This document shows, in pieces, positions 36,295 through 43,219 of a stretch of 64,000 nt of DNA (positions are counted from its first letter, which is position 1; every line of letters begins with the position of its first letter). This DNA comes from Pseudomonas syringae (lineage in GTDB: Bacteria > Pseudomonadota > Gammaproteobacteria > Pseudomonadales > Pseudomonadaceae), in assembly GCF_021606685.1 (NCBI RefSeq), contig NZ_WKCB01000015.1:1-64000 (forward strand). The letters are read 5' to 3'. The notes below the pieces were generated by a model, which was not told the origin of the DNA, did no database searches, and worked only from the letters and a program-made list of their open reading frames with translations. A program made the position numbers and the translations under genes.

Positions 36295-37182
36295 ATGGCC
36301 CGCGCTAAAGCTCCCACCACTACCGTCGCTCCCAAACTGAAATTGACCCCAGACCAAATACAGCGGGGGATTCAACGCCTTCAAGATCGCATAACCGAGT
36401 TGGAAGGTTTTGATGTATCAGAACTCAATGGTGAGGGAGACTCACCAAAACTGACCGCCCTCGCAACGTCAATTCAAGACACCCTAGAGCGATGCTTTGG
36501 TGAAAACACCTCGGTTTATTACCGCCTCTCATCCGCAGCAAACCTGCACTTCTTCCCTGGGTATTATTCATCTGACTACCCGCTTAGGCATCATTACGTG
36601 ACTGGCACTCAGGAAAATATTCAGCAATCAATCCTAATGCTTGCAGAGGCGCAGCGAACGCTTAGGGAAGACCTCGCGGACCACGATCATGCGGCGATTC
36701 CTGTTTCTTCTACCGACCTAGACAATGTGAAGCCAGCGTTATCACGCCGCGTATTTGTAGTGCATGGCCATGATGAAGGCGCACGTGAGACCGTGGCTCG
36801 ATTTTTGATGCAGCTGGGCTTTGAGCCGATCATTTTGCACGAGCAAGCCAATCAGGGCCGTACGGTCATGGAGAAGGTCGAAGCACATGGACAAGTCGAT
36901 TTTGCCGTGGTGCTGCTGACGCCGGACGACGAGGGTTGTGCCAAGGGTGGCAAGCCGGAGCCGCGAGCCCGGCAGAACGTCCTGCTGGAGTTGGGTTATT
37001 TTCTGGGCCGTTTAGGCCGCGCCAAGGTCTGTGCGTTGAAACGCGGCACTCTGGAGATTCCTAGTGATTTTGCTGGTGTGGTGTGGGAGTCCATGGAAGG
37101 TAATAGCTGGAAACAAGCCTTGGGCCGTGAGCTTGAAGCCGCCGGTCATGAGATCGATTGGAACAAGGTCATGCGGGGGTAA
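36295..37182 (+). CDS. TIR-like (CAP12/PCTIR) nucleotide-binding protein
   Basis: A 295-residue protein. Residues about 155-290 match the TIR-like nucleotide-binding domain (PF10137, CAP12): RRVFVVHGHDEGAR, GFEPIILHEQANQGRTVMEK with the candidate catalytic Glu, DFAVVLLTPDD, and ARQNVLLELGYFLG. The N-terminal part (1-150) is helical and has no known fold. In CBASS and other systems such domains degrade NAD+ after a signal. There is no cyclase or partner nearby, so it may be a one-gene defence protein with its own sensor at the N-terminus. Confidence 0.8.
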   Translation: MARAKAPTTTVAPKLKLTPDQIQRGIQRLQDRITELEGFDVSELNGEGDSPKLTALATSIQDTLERCFGENTSVYYRLSSAANLHFFPGYYSSDYPLRHHYVTGTQENIQQSILMLAEAQRTLREDLADHDHAAIPVSSTDLDNVKPALSRRVFVVHGHDEGARETVARFLMQLGFEPIILHEQANQGRTVMEKVEAHGQVDFAVVLLTPDDEGCAKGGKPEPRARQNVLLELGYFLGRLGRAKVCALKRGTLEIPSDFAGVVWESMEGNSWKQALGRELEAAGHEIDWNKVMRG

Positions 37183-37255
37183 GCCAGCTTCTAATTTCTT
37201 CCTTGTCAGCCTTCCATTGATGAGCGGCAAGCAAACCTGTTTGGTGACCGCTTAT

Positions 37256-37441
37256 GGCCGATTCTGTTGAAAAAGTCGGCTTCGAATTCCGCGCCAGAAA
37301 AGTACGCGCCTGAGATTGAAATCTGAATTTTTGGCAGAAGGTTCAGGACTCGGATTTCGCGTAGCCGCGTGCAACTGAGGTGTTTTCATCCCTCAATATT
37401 CGAGTGTTTCGGGAACGCCGACTTTTTCAACACAATCGGCC
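37256..37441. mobile_element. MITE-like element with 25-bp terminal inverted repeats
   Basis: GGCCGATTCTGTTGAAAAAG... at 37256-37280 and its inverse at 37417-37441 match in 24 of 25 bases. The 186-bp interior encodes nothing. No target-site duplication is obvious, so it could also be the remnant of an insertion sequence. I do not assign a family. Confidence 0.65.
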
Positions 37442-37680
37442 GATTTCTGCCCGTAGTAACTGGTATAAATCGGCCAGTTGCAGCTAGGCAGGGATGCACG
37501 TCAGCACACTATCATCTATTTCGAACATGTAGATATTGTCCCGCTCAGGTCAAGGCGGCCGTCGTCATCTATTGTGCATCCTTTGTACGTTATATTTTTC
37601 TGCGACTGACATGTCGTCATCCGTCGATCATCTGGCGCTAGGTAGGATGACAGCCTGAGCCAGACTACCCACTTTCGGTA

Positions 37681-37709
37681 GATTTCCGACGGTAGAACGG
37701 TCTGAAATC
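37681..37709. repeat. inverted repeat upstream of MobI-like copy 2 (candidate oriT)
   Basis: GATTTCCGAC / GTCTGAAATC arms, one mismatch, with the centre differing from copy 1 at 30027-30055. Arms conserved while the loop and centre changed between copies suggest that the structure matters. Confidence 0.5.
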
Positions 37710-37771
37710 GAATTCCGCGTGCTCATCGATCGTTCACCATTTTGGCTCTTACAGCAATGAGAGCCTTGGCC

Positions 37772-38233
37772 ATGAGTAAAGAAGCACAAACGATAGTCAC
37801 CCTGTTGGATCAGCAGTACGAGCAGCTGCTTGTGGACGCGAGATGCTTGGTAGCAAGCTATGTGGATGCGTCCATGAAGCTGTACAAAAAGACCGGGGTC
37901 AAATCTGTTGTGGCCGGCGTATCAATCAAGCAGGTGAGCCCGAATGCGTATTCGATCTACTGGTGCAAACTGGTGCCGCTGCAAGGACAAAAAAACAAAT
38001 TCGCGCCCCTGACTATTGCCAAGGGGAATGGCAAACATAAATACCCGGCTTCCTCGTTTGAGTTTGTTGAATACCCATACCGTCACCTCGTTCTGCAAGT
38101 TGAGGGGCGGCTTGCTGAGATTCGCAGAGTTGCGAGCGACAATCGTCAGCTACGTCGGACGTTGGTCGCTTATGAGAAGAAGCTGTCTAGATACCAAGCG
38201 CTTAATCATGGCGACCTCTATTCGGGAGGGTAG
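37772..38233 (+). CDS. MobI-like conjugative transfer protein, intact copy
   Basis: A 153-residue protein. The first 25 residues (AQTIVTLLDQQYEQLLVDA) and the end (KGNGKHKYPASSF, VEGRLAEIRRV) fit my memory of the MobI(A/C) family, which assists mobilisation from a nearby oriT. The ATG at 37772 was chosen because it is shared with copy 1 and follows a better spaced site than the in-frame starts upstream. Comparison with copy 1 shows conservation at the protein level (changes such as K to N or T to V, no frameshift). A terminator follows at 38287. The family call is tentative. Confidence 0.55.
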   Translation: MSKEAQTIVTLLDQQYEQLLVDARCLVASYVDASMKLYKKTGVKSVVAGVSIKQVSPNAYSIYWCKLVPLQGQKNKFAPLTIAKGNGKHKYPASSFEFVEYPYRHLVLQVEGRLAEIRRVASDNRQLRRTLVAYEKKLSRYQALNHGDLYSGG

Positions 38234-38246
38234 CGGATGAGTATTT

Positions 38247-38526
38247 ATAAGCAGTGCCGAACAGATTTGACCCGATTGTAAATCCCGAAAGCCCCGTGCA
38301 GCTTGGTCTGGCGGGGCTTTCTCGTATCAGCAGTGAACTACGGCGAGATATATTGCTGCGCTTGATCAGGGAAGGCGACGGGTTCGGGCTATAAGCAGTG
38401 TAGGGCGCTAAATCTACTCGCTGTCGGCCATCAGGCCCATGCAGGCGGGCGCGTAGGCCGTTTTTGCTATTAGCAGTGACGCTTACGACCAAGTCAGCCG
38501 GTCAGCTTTGATCTGTATTAGTAGTG
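38247..38526 (+). repeat. five direct decamer repeats, AT(A/C/T)AG(C/T)AGTG type
   Basis: ATAAGCAGTG at 38247 and 38391, ATCAGCAGTG at 38326, ATTAGCAGTG at 38469 and ATTAGTAGTG at 38517. Spacings are 79, 65, 78 and 48 bp. They may be iteron-like protein sites, or relics of repeated insertions. Confidence 0.55.
38287..38321 (+). terminator. intrinsic terminator after MobI-like gene
   Basis: GAAAGCCCC and GGGGCTTTC form a perfect 9-bp stem with a 17-base loop, about 50 bp after the stop. The T-run is short, so strength is uncertain. Confidence 0.5.
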
Positions 38527-38612
38527 AAAGGCTTCACTTTCATAAAATAAACATTGGTAGGTGCCGGTCCAACTGGTACCTGTGTCGCGCAGCGGGTGGT
38601 GACGGTAACGCG

Positions 38613-38978
38613 CTACCCCTTACTGCCTCGCTGCTGTTCGAATGCAATGCGGTTCATTACGCAGATAGGGATTGGGTAGCCCTGGATGTGGGTCGTAAGA
38701 GCCTCGTTGCCTGCGATCACCATGATGCAGGATAGGCCTCTGCGGAAGCGCATTCCTCGTCCCGAGTAATTGCGCGGGATGATCTCCCATGATTCGTCGT
38801 CGTAGTAAAAACCAACGATTTCTGACCAGTGCGATAGGATGCCCGCGCCCATGATGCCTACTGGGGTCAGGCAGAAAATTTCCACCTGGGTTTCCTGCCC
38901 AAGAGGTACAGCGTAAACACGACCGTTTGGTGCAATAGGTGGGAAGTACAGCCCGTTACCGAGGCGACGAAATTCCAT
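38613..38978 (-). CDS. unknown protein
   Basis: A 121-residue protein, starting at the ATG at 38978 (MEFRRLGNG); a longer frame to 39038 exists. No family is recognised. Several strand-like stretches (YAVPLGQETQVEIFCL, EIVGFYYDDESWEIIPR) suggest a compact beta-rich protein, and no membrane segment is present. It stands alone on the minus strand, next to the repeat cluster. Confidence 0.5.
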   Translation of the reverse strand: MEFRRLGNGLYFPPIAPNGRVYAVPLGQETQVEIFCLTPVGIMGAGILSHWSEIVGFYYDDESWEIIPRNYSGRGMRFRRGLSCIMVIAGNEALTTHIQGYPIPICVMNRIAFEQQRGSKG

Positions 38979-39323
38979 GCGTGTGTTCCGGATAGATGAG
39001 GTCGCTAGACACTCTCCGGTAGCTTTCGAAAAACCCAAGATCAGATGTTGCCTGCGAGTCGGTGCACGGGTTTTAGCGTACTGGGCAAGCTAGCTCGCCA
39101 CATGGAGGGCGTGCATGTTGCTAATCTATACGCTTCGGCGCTCCGGTAACTTCGTTAGGCTGCGGAAATTGACAGCCGTTCTGAAGTCATCCCATGACCT
39201 CATAGGCTTGGGAAAGTACTGCGTATCGCAGCGGTAGGGTGCCTTGCCGATGGATTTGGGAAGCGCCCGCTGCCAATGGCAGCGGACAGTTTTTTGCAGG
39301 TATCTGGTCGCTCCGCTGAAGGC
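38979..39323. other. gene-free spacer
   Basis: No gene or motif is supported in these 345 bases. Confidence 0.4.
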
Positions 39324-39443
39324 TCAATCGTCGCCGTGCTTCTTGTCCAGATACGCTGCGACCATATAGCCAAATGCACCTGCGATAGTCAGCACACTGA
39401 TGACGGCAAGCACGGCATATACAAGCAACTCAAAGCGATCCAT
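39324..39443 (-). CDS. 39-residue single-span membrane protein
   Basis: A micro-protein with a good ribosome binding site (AAAGGAG six bases before ATG). One hydrophobic helix (residues about 5-30, LLVYAVLAVISVLTIAGAFG...) is followed by a charged end YLDKKHGDD. It lies 75 bp downstream of the next gene on the same strand, so co-transcription is possible. Small holin-like, toxin-like or regulatory functions are all possible; none can be shown here. Confidence 0.6.
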   Translation of the reverse strand: MDRFELLVYAVLAVISVLTIAGAFGYMVAAYLDKKHGDD

Positions 39444-39518
39444 ACCCTGACTCCTTTGATTCGAGGTCTGCCAAGGTTAAGGGCGTCTGATCTAATCCCA
39501 AATCTGCTGTGCGATGGC

Positions 39519-40487
39519 TTAGCGACTGATAGCAGCGGCTTCCTTCCGCAGGTCGGCCCGGGCACCGACGTACGCATCAGTTTCCCAGATACGCATATTT
39601 CCGAGTTCGTAGGCGACGTGATTCCGAGCCTCCAGATCCTCATCGTAGGGAGCTTTTCCCCCAAGAATCGGAGCGTGGTGACCAGACAATCGCCGGTAGA
39701 GCTCGCAGGCATATGCCGCGCGACAATCATCAATGTTTAGTCCGTGAGAAAGTAAAAGCTCTTGAGCTGCAGGTAGGTTCTCTAATTTCCATGTACGCCA
39801 AGCTGCTGGCGTCGCCTGACTGCTGCCCTGAAGTTTTTGAAATGCCGCGGCCTTCTCCAAAATTACAATTTGCTCAGTGGCAGAGATATTAATGATCCGA
39901 TGCTCATGTTTATCTTTGCTGAACACATAAAAGATGTTTTCTTCTTCGGCTTCCTTGTGAGCATCTTCCGCGTCGAAGAAAAAAGCCTCAAGCAATGACA
40001 TGCCGAGGTATCGAACTGACCTGATTAATGTTGCTAGCTGCTCTGAGTAGAGAGCCTGAATATCCACCATCGCGGCTTCAAAGTTAGTACGGTCAAGACT
40101 GCGCGGTACGGTAATCCGTGCATGGCTTGGAAAGCCAAGACGGCTACCGACGTTAGCCGCTGCGCCTTTCCAGCGCCCATTAGTTGCGAAGCCCATTACT
40201 GAATATACAGTCTCAAGCAGGCCAGACACGCTTTGCAGCGGGAGATTTCCTTGGTATGCCTGGTTATAGAGCTCTTCCCCGTACTCCCTAACCAATTTTT
40301 TATTGACGAATTCCAGGATGTCTACCTCATGAGACTCGTTGGCATAAACACTAAACTGCGCCCATTGCTGGTCGTGGATCATGGCCTCGTGCTGACTGAG
40401 AAGCCCGCGCCGGACTGCCTCCCTGAGAATTGCCGAACCGACCTTGGTCAAGTCCTGATCAAAATGTGCGTGGAAACTCTGCTTCAT
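39519..40487 (-). CDS. unknown 322-residue protein
   Basis: I do not recognise a family. The ATG at 40487 was chosen because GGAGG lies seven bases upstream; longer frames lack this. Features: a helical N-terminal half, an alternating acidic stretch (DAEDAHKEAEEENIF), and a C-terminal EARNHVAYELGNMRIWETDAYVGAR block. It has no membrane segment or recognisable catalytic motif. It lies divergent from the Pin-type resolvase and next to the 39-residue membrane protein. Confidence 0.6.
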   Translation of the reverse strand: MKQSFHAHFDQDLTKVGSAILREAVRRGLLSQHEAMIHDQQWAQFSVYANESHEVDILEFVNKKLVREYGEELYNQAYQGNLPLQSVSGLLETVYSVMGFATNGRWKGAAANVGSRLGFPSHARITVPRSLDRTNFEAAMVDIQALYSEQLATLIRSVRYLGMSLLEAFFFDAEDAHKEAEEENIFYVFSKDKHEHRIINISATEQIVILEKAAAFQKLQGSSQATPAAWRTWKLENLPAAQELLLSHGLNIDDCRAAYACELYRRLSGHHAPILGGKAPYDEDLEARNHVAYELGNMRIWETDAYVGARADLRKEAAAISR

Positions 40488-40713
40488 GGTCATTCCTCCA
40501 TTCAGCTCAGGTGCTGAGCTGCTGAAGGAAATGTTGAGCGAGGAAAAATATTCTGGGGTTCGTTTTCGGTCGCTTTCAGCGCCTGAAATTGACGAGCGCA
40601 TCCGTCCGGTAAACGGTCGTTTACGGCACACATATTCCAGCTGATCTTTTGGACTTGGGATTTACCGCTTTCCTGTCACTTTTCCTGTACCGAAATCAGC
40701 GAGAGAAAAACGT

Positions 40714-41289
40714 ATGGGAAAGCGGATTGGATATGCCCGAGTGTCGACTGATGATCAGAACCTCGACCTGCAGCGAGACGCACTTGCTCTGGCTGGGTGT
40801 TCAACAGTCTACGAGGAGACCATGAGCGGCAAGTCGGCGGACAGGCCGGAGCTGGGGCATTGCCTTAAAGCTCTGCGTAATGGTGACACTCTGGTTGTCT
40901 GGCGACTGGACCGCCTCGGTCGCTCTTTGCCTGACTTGGTTGGGATTGTCAGTAGCTTGGAGCAGGAAGGGGTGGCCTTCGAATCCATAACTGAACGAAT
41001 CGAAACCACCAGCGCTGCCGGCAAGCTGATTTTTCACGTGTTCGCTGCCCTGGCTGAGTTTGAGCGCAACCTCATTCGAGAACGAACTCGTGCAGGACTG
41101 GCTGCGGCTCGTGCCCGTGGGAGAAAAGGTGGACGCAAGCCTGCGCTGGATGATCGTCAGGTGCGTGAGATACGAGCTCTTCTCAGAGATCCTGAGATAC
41201 AGGTAACCGATGTTGCCCGACGGTATGGCGTTTCTCGAACAACGCTTTACCGCTACGTCGGTTCGCCGAAATCATCTGCGGTCGTTTAA
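40714..41289 (+). CDS. Pin/Tn3-type serine resolvase or invertase
   Basis: A 191-residue small serine recombinase. The N-terminal catalytic domain (1-140) shows GYARVSTDDQNLDLQRDAL with the active Ser, VWRLDRLGRSL and ERNLIRERTRAGL-AAARARG. The C-terminal helix-turn-helix (about 150-185) ends in VARRYGVSRTTLYRY. It belongs to the family that resolves cointegrates or inverts segments. The 200 bp upstream contain short palindromes that could be a res or crossover site. No transposase accompanies it. Confidence 0.9.
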   Translation: MGKRIGYARVSTDDQNLDLQRDALALAGCSTVYEETMSGKSADRPELGHCLKALRNGDTLVVWRLDRLGRSLPDLVGIVSSLEQEGVAFESITERIETTSAAGKLIFHVFAALAEFERNLIRERTRAGLAAARARGRKGGRKPALDDRQVREIRALLRDPEIQVTDVARRYGVSRTTLYRYVGSPKSSAVV

Positions 41290-41467
41290 GTGGTGGTGTT
41301 GTTTTCCGCTGAAGTTGCCCAGAAAATTTTGGGCGCTATGACCTAGCAGGCAAGTGAAGGATATCTCTGGCGTACTACGTGTGCCGGACTCGCGAGTCGA
41401 AGGCGTTCAATGAAAACGAAGATGCTCAACACGAGTATTGAGCACCTTCGACGTACGTTGAGCGCCT

Positions 41468-42523
41468 TCAGGGAGCGGTGGGAAGCTCCCATGCCCATCC
41501 GCCCTGCATACCTGTTTTGTGTGAACGTATACCTAGCTGTTTCTGGGCTCTGCGAATGGACGCCGAAGAAATGCAACGTTCTTCAGCTAAAGCCATCAAC
41601 GCATTGATTGCAACAGGCCCAGCTTGTAACGTCTCCTCAAGAAAGCTGCGCGCTTCTTGAGTAGCTGATGTGGGTCTGGCGTCACCCGTTTGCTCGATAG
41701 CAGCGAGAATGGCTTCAGCGCTACCGTCGATGGCCTCTCCCCATCGGATGCAGGTTGTCTCCAGCTGCTCGTCTATAACGATGGGCTCAACGAAATACTC
41801 GATTCCTCCGTTATCAATGGAAACGTTGGACTTGGCTCGGACAAGCACCCTCGCTTCTGAATTTTGATCCTTCTCTGCCACCAGTACAGTGCGAGCGAGC
41901 GCGGAGAATGCCTGGCTACCGATTACACGATTAGCTGCGGAGGACTGGGACGTACCTTTGCTGAGGTGAGATATGCCGAGGACAGCGCAACAATGCCGCT
42001 CTGCGAAATCCACTACCATTTGTAGCCCCTGTCGAACTTCGTTTGCTCGGTGCATGTCCCCCCGAATGAGGTTGATCAGTGGGTCGAAAATCAGCAATGA
42101 AACGCCGTCAATCCGTGCGGCTGCCTCGTTCAAAAGGGCAAAATTGGCTGCAGGATCAAATTGTCGCCTGTTCCCACTCTGATCCTTGAGCCCTTCGATA
42201 ATGTGCACGCGGGTTAGGTCTGCATCTGCAGCAGTAAGGCGAGGAATGATCGTGTCAGAGATACCGTCCTCGCCGCTCCATATTACGACGTTGCCTGCGG
42301 CCTCACATGTGCTGCCATCTGGCCAGTCATCTCCTCTACTAAGCCTGGCGGCCAGCGATATTGCCAACGTGGTTTTGCCGCACCCACCTGCGCCGGCAAG
42401 AATGGATAGCTTTGCCCTTGGCAGCCAGCCTGGCCAAATCCACTGGATCTTTTCCACTGGAATATCGACCGCTGCTGTGAGTTCTATCATCCAGCCCGGT
42501 TGTTGAGGTGTTCGGCGCTGCAT
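41468..42523 (-). CDS. AAA-family ATPase, RepA-like helicase
   Basis: A 351-residue protein with Walker A GAGGCGKTTLA (about residue 45), Walker B in LLIFDPLINL (about 135), and the RecA-like core of the plasmid RepA/KaiC-type AAA_25 family. The ATG at 42523 overlaps the stop of the alpA-like gene (TAATG) and has GGGAGG upstream. A C-terminal helix-turn-helix (IRRAQKQLGIR) follows. In islands such genes may provide replication functions; with AlpA it may form a replication/excision module. Confidence 0.8.
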   Translation of the reverse strand: MQRRTPQQPGWMIELTAAVDIPVEKIQWIWPGWLPRAKLSILAGAGGCGKTTLAISLAARLSRGDDWPDGSTCEAAGNVVIWSGEDGISDTIIPRLTAADADLTRVHIIEGLKDQSGNRRQFDPAANFALLNEAAARIDGVSLLIFDPLINLIRGDMHRANEVRQGLQMVVDFAERHCCAVLGISHLSKGTSQSSAANRVIGSQAFSALARTVLVAEKDQNSEARVLVRAKSNVSIDNGGIEYFVEPIVIDEQLETTCIRWGEAIDGSAEAILAAIEQTGDARPTSATQEARSFLEETLQAGPVAINALMALAEERCISSASIRRAQKQLGIRSHKTGMQGGWAWELPTAP

Positions 42524-42738
42524 TACAGCGCCTCCCTTTGCCGAATCCAAGCCTGGATTTCGCTATTACGCCAACCGACGCTGGAGCCGCACAAAAGGCG
42601 CTGTCGCGGGAAAAGGCCTTCCGATATTTTCCGATAGATCGTTGAACGTTTTAGGCCGACGATTGCTTCGACATCGCGTAAACGAAGAATCTTGTCATCG
42701 TCGCCGACGTCGTCAAAGTTGCTAACGTGCATTGCCAT
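42523..42738 (-). CDS. AlpA-family regulator (excisionase-like)
   Basis: A 71-residue MerR-like helix-turn-helix protein of the AlpA family: RLRDVEAIVGLKRSTIYRKISEGLFPR-QRLL...WRNSEIQAWI. AlpA proteins activate integrase or act as excisionases in P4-type islands. It overlaps the ATPase gene, suggesting coupling. It is the first gene on the minus strand here, so a promoter should lie just upstream (near 42750-42800). Confidence 0.9.
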   Translation of the reverse strand: MAMHVSNFDDVGDDDKILRLRDVEAIVGLKRSTIYRKISEGLFPRQRLLCGSSVGWRNSEIQAWIRQREAL

Positions 42739-43148
42739 AGGTTTTGAGTCCTAGGTTCTGGAGCGTGGGGCAGCGTCCTCCGGCACTACTGCTAAAAAGG
42801 GTAAAAGACGGATGTCGGCTGGCTATATAGCGAGCAGGGGCATTTGCCACACGCATAGGTATATGCGCGTTTCCGAGATTTATGGTCGGTAGCGTCGGAG
42901 GTCGTTGTGGGCTACAGAAGTTCTAGGGCACTAAGGCCTCTAGGGGCAGAACGGACTGCGAGTGTTCTGACCAGATACGCAAATCAACCAATGGCAGTTG
43001 GTGCTGCCCGTTCAGCGGATGCGAACGAGGCGAAAGTTTTTAACGTCGTTACCAGGGCGACGTGGCGGACCGCTGCGGATCGATATGGATCGCTTGGGAC
43101 GGACACTATTTAACATGAGAGTGCCGGGCTGGCAATAAGCAGGTGTTC
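42739..43148. other. gene-free spacer
   Basis: No gene is supported in these 410 bases. Short frames on the plus strand have no similarity or ribosome binding site. Right of it lies a hairpin (43149-43183). Confidence 0.4.
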
Positions 43149-43183
43149 TGCCTTGGTTGGTAAGGGGTGGCCCAACCAAGGCA
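43149..43183 (-). terminator. perfect 12-bp hairpin after the type ISP-like gene
   Basis: TGCCTTGGTTGG and CCAACCAAGGCA with an 11-base spacer, 37 bp after the stop codon. No T-run follows, so it may be a weak or Rho-assisted terminator, or an RNA-stabilising stem. Confidence 0.4.
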
Positions 43184-43219
43184 GTAGTTGACTGAATGCT
43201 CAGCGTTTATCGGACTCAA

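Larger units (their letters stand above)
37183..37771. other. gene-free region before MobI-like copy 2
   Basis: It contains a MITE-like element (37256-37441), a second dispersed Pseudomonas-type repeat (37430-37500) and, from about 37567, the upstream region shared with MobI-like copy 1 including the inverted repeat at 37681. No gene is supported. Confidence 0.5.
38234..38612. other. gene-free region with repeats downstream of MobI-like gene
   Basis: It contains an intrinsic terminator and five spaced decamer repeats (separate entries). No gene is seen. Confidence 0.5.

Noticed and set aside
42907..43113. 68-codon plus-strand frame
   Set aside because: Arg/Ala-rich composition typical of a chance GC-rich frame; no binding site.
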